Positions 30,621-45,600 of a DNA stretch of 64,000 nucleotides are shown piece after piece. Below the pieces are notes generated by a model that did no database searches, had not been told where the DNA came from, and saw nothing but the letters and a program-made list of their open reading frames with translations. Each line of letters begins with the position of its first letter. Within the stretch, counting starts at the first letter, position 1. Source of the DNA: Psococerastis gibbosa (taxonomy: Eukaryota; Arthropoda; Insecta; Psocodea; Psocidae); contig OZ020484.1 of the NCBI GenBank assembly GCA_963971405.1, positions 28,232,770 through 28,296,769 on the forward strand. Reading direction: 5' to 3'. The position numbers and the translations under genes are program-made.

Positions 30621-33600
30621 GTAAGCTTACAAGTCGAACTGTCGCTGATTCCGAAGGTAGACATCTTTTTTTCTCTCCCTTATATTTCCTGGCCCTATTG
30701 TCTGTCATATGACATTGATTGTCGAGTTGTAAATAGCCGAAGCCGATGTTCTTAGTTTACAACTTTTTGTATGAATACAAACAAAGTCGAAATTTTCTGA
30801 ATTGTTTTGTAGTATAGTACAATATTATTGCATGAGCCCCCCCCCCCCCCCACGACTCCCTGGCCCCCCAGAAAATCTGATTTGAGTGCTTAATACTTTT
30901 GGTATATGTTCCAGTTAATACCTATGTAAGCATAATAGGCAGAAGGTAGGCAGGAACCTCCCAATCGGACCTGAAATACGACACTAGAAACGACCCTAAG
31001 GAGCTCCTGTCCTATGCCCCACCCCCATAATGTCGGCCACGGCGTACTGCACTATTTCCTGTCATAGAAGTGCAAAATTTAAGAATTTTACTTCACTGAA
31101 TATCTTATAGCACGCTGCTGGTGAGAGATGGCAATTATCACAAATTTTTCAACAAAACAAACAATAATTAGGAACCTGCCAATAGTAGACAGAGCACCAA
31201 CGGAGATGATTAACTTACCTCGGGAATTATTTACACCATTTTAATACGGTATTAAAACTAACCCGCTCCAGAGAAAACGACACTCAACTGAAACATTTCT
31301 CCCGCCAGAGTTTAGCATATACAACAATGAACATAAATTAATCTCTGTTGACAATTTGTGATTTTTATTTTTAATTAGCATTAATTAACCTAAGTAAAGT
31401 TACATTAATTTGGGTTTATTCAGGATAATTTACACTTATTTCCGGTTAAGTTATTCTTTGAAGTTGATGCTAGAGTTGCAGCTATGCAGCAGCAGTGCAT
31501 AACATATAAGCATAGATAGTTTTTCAGGGACATTATGTAGAAGGAAGCCCTTGAGATTTAGTGTTACAGAGGACAATGTTAAAAATATCAAGAAGAGGAC
31601 TAACAATTGATACCTACCACTGTGAGAAGTGTCAAATGGATGACTAGCACATGACGGGCTTCTTAACACAGCCTTCGAGAGTACCAATGCTAGGGATCGA
31701 TCATGGAAAGCGTACGTGGACGATCTGAATAAAAAAATGAGATACCCAGAAATTTAAAGATCTGCCCTGAATCAATCAATCAATCAATCGGAATCGGGCA
31801 GAATGGAAACTAAGATGGAAAACTTTGCTGCAATCCAATTGTTAGATTGTGACAGGAGAAGAAGGTTTTTTGAGTTTTGGGGGGGGGGGGGTCCGGACCC
31901 CTTGGGCCCCCATGGATGGACTTATGCTTTTTATTCTTACTGTGGATGTGGGTCAACATATAGTGTTGAGCCTTTCATTGGTCCTTGCCCTGATAACGAC
32001 CCCATCGGTTTCCGGGTATGATTGATATTGGTTCCGTATGAATGAGCCATTGGCAAACTGGTTCACTCCTCAATGTCAACCCACATCGACTACAAGTGCC
32101 AATGGGCAAGCTCAGACATGCTTACCATTGACATTGTAGCAGGTGTTAGCTCGACTTACTTAACCACGAGTGACTTAGACCTGCGTAGTGGCGTATTAAA
32201 CTTTGTCCTCTATGCCAATTGATTATTGATTTTGGGTCGTTATTTGCATTGTTTTATATAATGTATAATTTTCCTATATAAATAAAATAAAAACAGTGCT
32301 AAAATGTCCTCCTCTGATTGTGTTGTGAACTCCCAAAAAAGCATCTTTGGGAAGAGTAATGACGCAATGGTCCACAGTAGGCCTAAAATAATAATAATTA
32401 TGACCGGTTTTGGATACAATCTATCATCAGATGGTATCATCAGGTATCCGAAACCGGGCATAATAATAATTATTTTACTGTGGATCGTTGCGTTATTACT
32501 CTTTCCTAAGATGTTCCCCAAGTTCCACGAAGTCACCAAGGAGGCTTTCACAAGGATCTCAAATAAGCACCCATGATTAACTTATAGAGAGGGGCATATC
32601 GTATAACTTTTTTTTATCTCATTCATTATATTATATGTATATATAAATAGCAGTTGGTATTGCTGATCATTTAAATCATATCATAATGAAGTAGACTTTA
32701 AAAGTAAAAGCTTTTATTGGACTATGAGGTTCATTTGTGACGTCATTTTGCAGATGGCAGCACCAGTTGCAATGATGTCAAAGCGTTGATTTTTCCATAA
32801 GCCTCAATACTATTTTAAAATTATTTTATTTATGTATTATTTTAAAGTGATATTTTTCTATAAATCATGGAGAATATATATTAAATTATATGCAGCGAAA
32901 TAAGGTCCAGGCATAGTAAGAATATTATAAAAAATATTAAAAGAATTAATTAGATGCTAAGAGCTTAGTTTTCACATGCGAACGGTGGCCATTTTGAATA
33001 ATATGGATATCGGTTTGTCGTCAGCGAACCTAGTGACCAAAACTGTCCCTACAGAACCTCATTAGCTAATCATTTGGGTGTAGATAGGCCTAATCAACTA
33101 AAGCTGCTGTAAATTAAAAAAAAACTATTTATCGCGGCAAAGAATCCACTACCTAAACCAACCAATCAAGAATCAGACGTGAGAGTAAATGAATGAGTGC
33201 CTGAGATATTGTAAAATTTTCTCTCTCTTTTCTTTTGTAGTTTTTTGCGGGGGAAAAAATGGAATGTAGGCTATATTTCATTCCATATTTGTAAACAAAC
33301 ATAGGTTAGCTGTTAGGGTAGCCCTTCGGGGTTAAAGCTCGCCTAATATAAATACGTTTTTCATTTCATTTTATTTCATTCAATTTAAATCACGGCGTGA
33401 GTTCTCCATAAGTTAATTATGGCCGCTATAATAGGGAATTGACAACCCAATCACATCAGGTAATTTCATACTATAGTTGTCCTTTTCAACAAGCTCCCAC
33501 ATGGTCTAAAAAGAGATAATATTAGCCCTAACGTTTTCAAGAGCAAGGTAAAGGGTCTCCTAGTGAGTTGTTGCCCCTACTCTGTCAATGAATTTCTAGC

Positions 33601-36600
33601 GACCAACCTCCCTCCATGCTGACATTCCCATCACAGTCATAAGTGCCTATATTGTTTATTATTATTAAGTTGTGGATTTTTAATGGAAAAGGATTGTATT
33701 GATGTATTATTGATGATTATATGTAGGCCTAGGTTTTTTTAATCTATATATTTATATAGCTATTTATAGTTTTGACGGTGCCGAGCACATGCAGTAACTT
33801 TTATTGTGACACTACTGTATGTGGTTAAAATGGCCTATTATAATTTCATTTCATTCATTGACACAATATGTTCCTGATATCATCCTACACCAACTGCAAG
33901 CTATCGTTACGACTTATTATAAGCCGGACTTAACCTATTCAATGAATTTATTTTATTCATATCTAGCGGTCATATTAAAAATAGCATGCCAAATTCATAA
34001 TCTTGTTGGTAAATGAAGGTATCCCTCAGTCAGTTACAAGAAGGGGCCATGAATTAATAAGTATTTTTGTGCGCTAATCCTTAAAAAGGACGAAAAATTA
34101 CAAAGTGAATGTGGGAAATATTACTGAAATAATAATTTCTCTCTGTATAGAGTAGTATGCAATATATTGAAGTTGCGTTTGCTTCCTGCTAGGTCACTGA
34201 TGTTAAAACTTTAATCGGATTCATTATGTCCGGATTAAATTTACAGCATGACCTTCTTCCTTGCAAGAATGTCGCATGCAGTTGACGTCATTCATTCGTC
34301 CGCTCTTTATTTGGATATAATCAATAGGAATAAAATATCTTGACCATTACTGATGAGACTATGAAAGTCTGCTGCAAAGAAATTGACTACAATTGCAAGA
34401 GCCTAGAAATGTGTAACAATATGTTAATTTTATGAAATGACATGAAAGCCAAGCCTTGCCGCGGCAATAAACATGAATTTTGTATACGGAAGGAAGATTT
34501 TTATTGTGTAACCGTGGTGAATCAAGGAGTTTGGGGGGCGGGGGGAAGGTGCTCACGCCTCACGGGGTCATACCTTGTGATTTACAGCCATCCATGTCAG
34601 CTCCGGGGATGAACGGTGTCCGGCCCTTACTTGCCCCCAACGATTGCATGCCCCTGCAGATAGAAATCCTGGACTCGTCCCTATTCTAAAAGTGACACGG
34701 AACTGTAAGTGATTGCGAATAGGGAAGATTGTCAATGAAAGCTGAAAGAAATGTCTTGTTTATTGAAGTATTTAAATGGGTTAAAATAATTCCCTTCCGT
34801 GCAAGGTCTGCAGCCTGATCATGGCGATTATAATACCGGGGTTAATATAATACCATGTCACGTGATGGTATTAATAAAATTATTTAAAATAAATGAACAG
34901 CAAATTTCAGAATTTTTTTAAATTGTGCTGTTGGCAATACTGAAGAACTGAACTGGCGCGACATGCCGTAGCAAATATAAATAGCAAATTTAAACACATA
35001 TCGCCCTAGAAATAAGAATAACTTTTAATTTTGAATTAAAATATTAAGAATTATAAATAATTTGTCTAAATCTAAGGCAGAAAAATGAATAAAATATAGC
35101 CAAAGATCATTCAATTGTTTAAATAGGTACAATTTGAATTTTCCGCGCTTAGCACTCTTCCGACGATTACCAACATCAAAAATTTAAAAAATGTTGCAAT
35201 TTGCTGTTCATTTATTTTAAACAATTGAATTAATACCATCACGTGACATGGTATGGTATTATATTAACCCCGGTATTAAAATCGCCATGATCAGGCTGCT
35301 GCTGCTGCTGTAAACATTTTCCCGCTCCAATTGTCCCCTAATATTGTATCCGTTGTTTGCAGACTTTCCACACAAACGCGACAACCCCTTCTACTGTGAA
35401 AAGTATGCGAAAGCCTATGAGAGGTCGCTTAAAGACCCGGAAGGGTTTTGGGGAGAAGTAGGCCAGTCAGTCTCGTGGGAAACGCCGTGGACCCAAGTAT
35501 TAGACAACAGCGCTGAGCCCTTCACCAAATGGTAAGAGAAAATTAGACGCTGGCTAAGTATAATATAATAAATGGAAATTTGAGATACGATTAGGCCGCA
35601 ATTTTTTTTTTTACTAAGGCTCGGTACACACTGTCGTGTGGTCGACTTCACGACAGTCTCATAAATCTGAGAACTTGACTCTGTGGTTACCCATTTGCTA
35701 CATTGAATGAAAGCGTCGGCAACTAGCAACTGCAGAATTGTCCGTGTGTACCGGGCCTAATGCAAGAGTTACATTGACTGTCATTTTTCTTTTAAGGTTC
35801 GTTGGGGGTACGCTAAACGCCTGTTACAACGCAGTTGACCGACATGTGGAGGCCGGCAATGGAAACAAAGTAGCTATTATTCATGACAGTCCTGTCACAG
35901 GCGTCAAGCGCAAAGTCACATATGGAGAGCTTTACACTCAAGTAAGTAAGCCAACCATCGGGCTGCTAATCCTGTAGTACCATATGTACAGTGGTAAACA
36001 GCCCAACTATAGGCAGCCGCACTCAGCTTAATGCTGGACATCCAGTACAATACGGATAATTTACAGGATATTTACAATTTACGGATACAAAATTTTCAAA
36101 TTCAAACTAGATTGAAACTATCCACCTACGCCCGTATAATGCACGAAATCACTCGCTCGCACCAATCCAGCTTAAGATGGCCAATTTGTGCTCACAACTC
36201 AGCTTTATTAGGCGCAAGCTGGTATGCATCGCGTCCGCTAACCACTTTGCTTAAAGGTGGCTTGAAACTGTAAGTGTTTATGCCATTCTGTCAAAGACCA
36301 AGTTGCTGGAGAAAGAAATTATCAGGCATACATGCAAATGTCTTAACACACATGTTGGAAAACCATTAATCAGGCACGGTGTGAATTCTAGGTAGGGCGC
36401 CGTTGATAACTCTCGCATTCGCTGGTTATATTAGTTGTTTAGTATACCTATGCATATCACAATTATATTCTTGATAGCTTTGAGTCTAGGTTTATGCCGA
36501 TTGCCGACAATTGCTCATTGAATGTTTTCAGGTATCAAAATTAGCAGGAGTATTAAAGGGTCTCGGTGTGAAGAAGGGCGACCGCGTAGTTATCTATATG

Positions 36601-39600
36601 CCTTTAGTTCCCGAAACAATTGTTGCCATGTTGGCGACGGTTCGTCTGGGAGCAGTCCACTCTGTTGTCTTTGGTGGTTTCGCGGCTCAAGAATTAAGCA
36701 AGCGCCTGGACCATGCGGAGCCAAAAGTTGTCATCGCGGCTAGTTGCGGAGTGGAACCAAACAAAGTCGTAGAGTAAGTCGAAATCAAAGCAATAGCAAA
36801 GCACACTCACTATTATGTGGAACAGCATTCGTATGGAAATCCAACATGTCTGCTATGCATGCAGCCATTTGGAGATCACGTGAAAGCTCTATTTGTTTCA
36901 TTTTTTGAATTGGCTAGTCAAAAACTATAATTTGTCTGATTGATTGGCCGCGAGCATTATACTAGTATGTACGAAAAATTGGCGACTGCAATTGGCACAA
37001 GGCAATACCGTAATTCTGATATTTAGACCCGGCCCCGGTGTTTGTAGAAAGCATGGCCGAGATGCAGAAGGAAAGGAAAGGGTGCTAAGTTGCTGTGACA
37101 GGCGAAGAAGGCAGATGGGCAACAGAAGTGGACACTATCATCGATAACAAAGCTAGAAAGCAAGTGTATTATATACTGTAGGTAGTTTATGCCAATAGTG
37201 CAAGATTGAAATAATTTAATGTCCGATTTTCCCATTTGAGCTATCGTCCCAATTCAAATAAAAATGTGAACATTGAAGATTCAATTGACTGTTAACTTAA
37301 CCAAAATATTTTTTGTTGTTTCCACGTTTCAGTTACAAGAAAATACTCGATGATGCTTTTGAAATGGCGGCGTTCAAGCCAAAGCACTGTATCATCTTCC
37401 AGCGTTCCAATGTTCAAGAGTGCACCCTATCACCTCAGAGAGACATTGACTGGGCTGACGCGGTGGAAGCGGCCGAGCCGCATGACCCTGTCCCCGTCGA
37501 GGCGAACCACCCTCTTTATATTCTCTACACTTCAGGAACTACAGGTGGGCATAGCCATAATAGCATAGTAAAAAATAAAAATAAATAAAAAACTTTGTCA
37601 AGTACGGTATTTTGGAAAATTGGCGGCCAGCTCCACTAGCGGCGATATTCTCATAAAATGTGTATCGTTTAATATATTTTCCCTGAGTTTATAGCTTTTT
37701 TTAATTTCTATCACCTCTAGGGAGGCCAGCAATTTCCCTTAACCCCAGGTTTTAAAATCATTAAAATTATGTTTTATATTCATGATTGCATGTTGGGCCA
37801 GAGTAGTTTCAGGCTTGCCTTTTCCCCTTTTATGCTCTTTAATCCTGTCCTGCAAATACCTTCCGGTCTGGCCCACATAAAAGCTAATAAGCACATAAAC
37901 CTATTTGTTATACCGCTATAATACTGCTCGCCTTTCAGAAAAATGCCACATTGGCTACTAATAACTGTTTTCGACGCTCTTCTGGATCACTCTACGATGG
38001 TTTTCCAACGCCCATCTGAAAAGGATGCCAATTTGTGTCGTACAGTGCAGTGTGCAGTCTACACTTAGACTCATAGTTAATGTTTAAAATCTACTGGTCA
38101 CTGTTAAGAGGGAAAAACCTTATAGCCTATGTATTCAAACTGATATTTCTTATGATATTTCATTCTCTTCAAAAAGCAGAAAGTGTCTTGTGCGGCCTTT
38201 ACTAAAACTGAAAAAAACCGAATAAACAACCCTATATGAGTGTATCATAGCGATTATTTGGAGTCTGTAAGTACCAACAAAGGCGAAAACTCGGAACCTT
38301 TGGAAACTCGAATACTTTAAAGGATTGTTCACAGGTTCCATTCAGTAATGTACTTTCAGTTATAAACTAAAGTTCAGGCTGGATTTATTTGGTAGTTTTT
38401 CACCTTTATTGACGGGAATTTCTTTCATAATTTTCACAGACAAACCGAAGGGTATTGTGCGGCCAACTGGAGGACACATAGCCACGCTGGCATGGACGAT
38501 GGAGGTGATATACGGTATGAAGAAGGACGACACCTGGCTGGCGGCGTCAGACATGGGATGGGTGGTCGGCCACTCCTACATCTGCTACGCACCCCTCGTC
38601 TATGGGATGACCACTGTCATGTACGAGGGAAAACCGGACCGTACACCGAACCCAGGCGCATACTTTAGGTACACCAACCAACGATAATAAAATAGAATAG
38701 ATCCCGCCTGACCATAAGCTAAGTATTGCCGATAGCGGTGGGGGAAATGGCATAGGAAGCGTTTCCAAATTGTAGTTTCAATATTTAAAAAAAAAAAAAA
38801 AAACGACAAATGAAGAAAGAAACCGAGTGTGTGATTAAGACGGCACGGCTGAAGTGAAAACTTCATTAGCATTCTCAATCAATGTATACATATATGCAAT
38901 AAATAATATTATGCATTATGTAGTATTTGTTTTTGGCCAGGACACGTATTGCTTGCTTCATCACGCACCTGTGCCCAATCCAAGAAATTAATTTAATACA
39001 TAATATTGTATTATTTACTATTTACATACAAATTGACTGGGATTGCCAATGAAGTTTTCACGTCTGCCGTGCGGTCTTAAGCACACACTTGGTTTTTCAC
39101 TACAGTGGTCCCACCCCCTCTTGCGCCTGCCGCGGGCGACAGCTCGCCCCTTCGGGGCCTCTAATTAACGTGGTTCCATTGAGCTTTACGCAGCTCACCC
39201 CTTCGGGGCTTGAATGACTTGTGTGAATGGTCATAGTCTCATATCGAATGGTTTTTGGCTAGGACACGAATTGCTTGCTTCATCACGCACCTGTGCCCAA
39301 TCCAAGAAACGGGTAATGAAACCTAATATATGACTGCAAAGAGAAAGAAAGGTACAAAGCCCTTAAAAGCCCTTAAGTAGTTTGAATTTTGTAAATCGAT
39401 AACAACACGGCCGAAAGAGGCCTATTTTTGTTGAAAATTTTGCGTACCTCCTCACGTTTCCTCCCCCCAAAGTCGAACCCCTTGTCCTATCACAACAAAT
39501 ATACCATGGCCTGAAAGAGGAAAAATAGACGAAGACATGGGTATAATTTAAATTGAGATAGGTTCTCTACATCTGCCCAAAAAAATGTTTTAAACCCGCC

Positions 39601-42600
39601 AATACAATTGAAATGGGGTGTTCGCTTAACTCCATCGAAAAGTACCGAGCGTGACGGCACCCTGTGGCGCGCCACGATCCAGCTCAACTTACTACCATGT
39701 TAAAATCTGTGTGTGGTGCGCCCATAGAAGTTTTCACTCCAATAATGAACAATTCAACAGGCAGGGCAGACAACAAAACTCCGGCGCAGAAATTTCTGCG
39801 CACTAGACTTAGAATGTAAAGAGCTTGATATTGACTCGTTGAGCTTATGGCAAGAACCACCCGCTTACACTAGGAAACTATTTTTTACCGCCTCATTGCA
39901 TGCCCTGAGCATGCCCATCCAGCTAGCCTAATACCAGCTCATTTTGTTATGTACAATTAAATCCATTAAAAATGAGGTATCGTTTGCGGGAACCCGAGGA
40001 TAGTAGGACATAACTAGCAGGCATGGTGCCCCTTTGGCTTTTGGCACAATTATATTCAATTCAGTTCAAATTCAATTAGAGTTGTACCAATAATAATTAG
40101 GTTATTTTCCGTTTGTTTCCAGAGTTATTGATGAGCACCAAGTGAATGCAATTTTTACCGCTCCGACTGCTCTTCGTGTGATAAAGCGGGATGATCCAGA
40201 AGCATTAGAAGGACGGCAATATTCTCTGAAGTCGCTTAGAAATATCTATGTAGCGGGGGAGAACTGCGACCACGAGACTAAAGCATGGGCAGAGAAAATA
40301 TTTAATGTAGGTACATTTATTGTGACACATAGTTCGCCCAGTTTTAACAATACGCAGGAGTACAGAGTACTCTCTCTAGGCCATGAAAATACACGAATTG
40401 GGATAATTAATTTATAAAATAAACAATTGGCCTGTCTATTTGAAATAAATAAATAAAAAATACAATATTATATAGACCTATCAGGTAATGCAGCTGGCTG
40501 AATTACATTAAGTATGTAAATTGACCGCAAGTAAGCTGGGAGACTATGTGATAGGTATCGTAATATTAAGTTGTTCAATTTTAATAATCTCATTAGGATG
40601 TCTTTTTGAATATATATTGTTACCTAAGTGTTCAAAAGAGTACAAAGTTACAAAGGGGACGATTTCATGTCCTGACTACCACTACTCTAAGTGTCCGGAA
40701 TTGTTATTCTTAATTGCAAAATTACTCAGTACATATGAGCCTCGAAAAAAATTATCGAAATACCGTACCAACCCAATCATACATCAACAATTGCTGGCAA
40801 TTACCCATATCCGTACCAACATGATTCAAACCGCTTTTTATACATTTCAGGTTCCTGTTCTCAATCACTGGTGGCAAACAGAGACTGGACATTCAATTAC
40901 GGCGAATTGTGTTGGGTTGGATCAGTCCCTGAGGCCTCCCAAATTCTCTGCCGGGACTCCGTTTTTAGGTTATGCCGGTAAGTTTTCCATCTATCGGTTA
41001 AATAACAAGACTGCTGATCCATCGGCATAGCTTGTGGAAACAGAGTGGTTCTTGTTGGAATCTGACTTGCAGCTTGTCAAAGTGAACAATCCGAACGCAA
41101 TGCATTCGATAGTCTGTGACCGTGAACATGAAAGAAACTGCCAAAGAACCTGTCAGAATGTGCCGAAAACTTGCTGATGGGTGGGGGCAAGTTTGTGAGA
41201 CGTCTGTTGAGTGGCTACCCTACGGAGACGAATGATACTAATAGCGAAATAAAACAGGATTTAATTCAGAAGCTGACACAGCTACCTGAGCTAAGTAACT
41301 TTGGACACAATGTGAAACCTCAGGTTATAATAAGCGAACCGGGTTAGAATAAGCCAAAGGTTGCAGTAAGGGCTACCATAAACCCGACCGAAAATGAGCC
41401 CGCAGAGAGCACGGCGTTGCTGAAGTTGAGGAATGAAATAAAAAGGAAGTTATGGCGGATTGGAGAATTCATTCTGGAAAGTAGATATTCTTTGTATCTC
41501 ACTGTAAGGATAACTAGTCTGGTCCTTAAAGTTTATTTTAACTTGTAGGATTTGCCATTGCAACTCTCCTATGGGGCGGTTTCCACCGACCGGCTAGGGC
41601 TAAATACAAATACGGTGACGTGGTAACAGACATTCAAGACTTAGGGGGTGTTTCCACCGACCTCGCATTGCAGAATGCAAGTGGCATTGACGGAAATGTT
41701 TGTTTTACTCTATGTCGTAGTTAAAATTGATCAATGATCATAGAGTAAAATCACAAACAAACAAACTAAAATTAAAAAATGGCGTCATGGGATATGTTAA
41801 TTACAAACATTTTAATAGATTTCTATAAAAAGAAAAACAGACATTTCCGTCAATGGCATTTGCATTCTGCAATGCGAGGTCGGTGGAAACCCCGCCTAAG
41901 TCTTGAATGTCTGTTACCACGTCACCGTATTTGTATTTAGCCCTAGCCGGTCGGTGGAAACCGCGCCTACAGGCTATAACTTATAACCTTGAACGTAGCC
42001 TACTTTGCATTATTTACTAGTAGAAGTTAAAACAATAATGACAAAAATATGCTATGACCCATTTAATATCTTAAAAATTAAATTTAAAAAAAATGAGTTT
42101 GAGTACTGGTCTGTTTATAGCAGGCTGTTGCAGGAAGGAAGATAGGATAAAATTAAGTGGTCTGTGTTTACTTTTTATAAACTTTACCAACTTCTCTTAA
42201 AAAGATAATGTAAATAAACAAACTGCAAGCTTTTCTTATGTATGTTTAAGGCGGCAATTCCACCGGCGAATTTACTTCATTTGTGATTTGAGATTTTTTG
42301 TTTGTTTTGTTTTAAGGAGACTAGGCCTATTATGTAGATACTTAGCTTATCTATAATAAATTAAGTTATAACATGTTAGAGACTTATTAATGAAGTCTGC
42401 TCTACCGTATTATGACTTAATTTATAATAGATAAGTTAAGTATCTACATAATAGTCTCCTTAAAACAAAACAAACAAAAAAATCTCAAATCACAAATGAA
42501 GTAAATTCGCCGGTGGAATAGCCGCCTTACGCCAGACCCACTCCCGCAACCGCCTTCTACAAACGGGCCCTAAGAAATATGCCACAAATTTAGTCAAAAT

Positions 42601-45600
42601 AGCGAAAATTGCGAAATATTAAATAAAAATGCCGCTTTAGCGCACCATATAACGTGTAAAGACTGGCACAAGTGCAAGCGCGTTACCACCTGGCCATCGA
42701 AGTCGATTTAAGTTAATTGTATAATTAACTTGACTATATGTTAACGCTGAAGTTCGGAGTGTATAACGACTCCTCTCACTGAACTGGTTGTGTTATAGGT
42801 TATTTAATGGAAACGAAAAAAACATTTCAGCCACACTGGCCACTAATGGCTGCGTAAATATTCGAAGTACCTATTATTTGCAGTGCGTATACTCCGTCCT
42901 GATGGAACAGAAGCAGATTCATTAGAACTCGGAAGAATTGTAGTAAAGCTGCCCCTCCCTCCTGGTACCATGAGTACATTATATCAAGCTGACGAACGCT
43001 TCGTTGACACATACTTCACACGGTATCCAGTAAGTCATATTGATTTTAACTATTTTTGCTTTCCAATTTATACGTAGTATAAGGAAAGCTTTGTGATGGT
43101 CGAAATTTTCGATTCCGAGATTTCAACGGATTTACACGTTTTCAGGTCCCAGGAACCCAAAAAAGTGGTTTTTACGAAATGTCTGTCTGTCTGTGCATCG
43201 ATTTCCAGGCAAACTACTCGGTCGATTTTGATGAAATTCGGCATGTAGGTTCACAAAAATCATACCTCGAGACCATTTTTTTTATTTGGGGCTAACTCAA
43301 TTTGGGGGGGTTTCATTCTCAAAAAACTCCAAAAAAACGTCAAAAAAAATTATTTCTCAAAAACGGCTCCAACGATTTCTTTTAAATTCACATATATTCT
43401 AGTCGTTCTTAATGTTGATAAAATGCGGGGGGTCGCTTACCTCTTGATAGTTTGCTTCTGGGGGTAAAAAAATAAAAATAACTTAATTTTAATGAAAAAT
43501 AACTAAAAAATAATATTTCTGCGAAACTTTCCTATCGATGATTTCTACCTTCAGGCATGTTTTAGGTGTTAAGTTGAGTAACGAAACCGGACAGTTGGCT
43601 TTCCCAAAAACCTATTTGCTTTTGCGCAAAAAATTTTTTTTTTTTAAATGATAGAAACTTCACGCTGAAATGCATTGCCTGCCCTGCCATTATTACTGTG
43701 TTGTAATGTGTTTTAAATATATTGTGGTTACCTCACCTCCAGCATGTTCGAGTAAACTCGGACCGGTTCTTTTTGTATAAAATTGAGTTCGACAACAGTA
43801 TTCAAAATATAATTCAATAGACACTTTACAAATGAGCCGTCTATTTGCAAAACTGGCTGTATTCACTTTAAAATAAATGAGTTAGTGATTGCATTAAAAA
43901 GACAGTTTTCTTTTGCCTTAGGCCCGATCTGACGACGTATCATATTTTAAGAGACGCTTGTCTTGTTATTACTTTTATTATTATTATTATTGAATCAGCT
44001 CACATAGGCTAACTACGTCAGCCGATTCAATAATAACAGCAATAAAAATAATAACAAGATAAGCGTCAATTAAATGATAACTCGCAGTCGTCGGATCCGG
44101 CTTCAAATAATGCTTCAAAACTAGTTTTATCCCATAGAAAAACATACAATTCAATGGATGCATCCGTAACCAAATAACCTCAGGTAACTTAAGACTTGTA
44201 TTGACTTACGCATGGTGTATAGAGACGAGCAAGGTGCCAACTATGGCACCGCACCGTATAAATATTAAAAATGGATAATCCCTTCAGTTTTATAATTATG
44301 CAACCATGTTCGAGTGGAGAGGTCATTGAACTCAATTTTGCAAACATAAGATGCCATGAATTCATTATTATTATTTGAAGGACTTTTTAAGGACATAGGC
44401 CTAGTTGTAGTGCCCTGCCAACGACCCCATAGGGGGTTCGGACATTACTGGTATCGTTAACGGTTCACTGGTTCACGCTCTCGATGTCAACCCACTCAGA
44501 TTTCAATTCCGCACATGGGCATTCACAGTTGAATTGGTTGCCATATTATTTAGTTGTGTATTTAGTATGATTTTAAATTTTACTGTAAAAGGTACTATAA
44601 AAAGCATATTTTTCCATTTATAAATAAAATGCCAAAGACGGATCGTATTCGATAGTACGATACGGTATCTAATCATTATGAGACGTAATTCTTAATTTTT
44701 TCAGGGGTATTATGATACGATGGACGCAGGGTATTACGACGAGTACGGCTACGTCTACGTTACGGCGAGAGATGACGATGTGATAAACGTCGCCGGGCAT
44801 CGAATGTCTACTTCTGCTCTCGAGGACGTCCTCATGAAGCATCCGTCGGTGTGCGACGCCTGCGTCATCGGAGTCCCGGAACCCACAAAAGGGGAAGTTC
44901 CCTTCGGGTTCATCGTGCTTATACCAAGTAAGTATAGACTAGTAATTTTTTGAAGGACTTTTTATGGACCCAGGCCTACTTATATTGAGTGGCCCTTAGG
45001 TCCCTTGTCCAATGCAAACGACCCCATGGATTTCGGACATGATTTGTATTGTTTCCGTAAGAACTTTTGGCCATTGGAAAACTGGGATACGTTCTCGATG
45101 TCAACCTTCACCGGCTACAAGCGATAATAGACAAGCTGGGACAAGCTTACCATTGACGCAATGAAACAGGCGAAAGCATGACTTAACCAAGAAGACTATT
45201 TAACTTATAAACTGTGCCGATCATAGACTCAAAGGACAGCTAAAAGGAATATTTGTAATTAAAAGTTTGTGTAACTATTAATCAACAAGAGAAACATAAG
45301 ATGACAGTGTCGATTTGTGTTGATATACGGATAGTGTTTTCAATTTTTGGTCGAAAAGTCACCATAAACGACTAAAACTTGGGAATAAACTTAAATGATC
45401 CGTAGCATTTAAACGCTGCATTGCTAGATGTTGGAGTCTGCCTTCATAGTGCCTTACCACTTCCGCGAGTCTTCCAACACTGAAAGAATGTTCACGGAAA
45501 CGATGAGCCGATTGAGTTGACTAGTATTCATGTTGCTATGCTATGCTTGCCGTCTTGTAGAGAGGAAATAGAGTAATGTCGGTATCGACATACGACGTTT

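Larger units (their letters stand above)
30621..34807. other. ACSS3 intron 1 (4.7 kb), upstream part
   Basis: Holds a C run near 30840, a family I copy (31920-32170), an AATC microsatellite at about 31771-31790, G runs near 31880 and the hairpin at 32317-32535. The rest (32536-34807) is AT-rich with no recognised exon or repeat. An alternative upstream ACSS3 exon was not seen. Confidence 0.5.

Noticed and set aside
40521-41030. A 169-codon plus-strand reading
   Set aside because: Only its 3' part (40851-40977) is ACSS3 exon 8; the rest is intron read-through.
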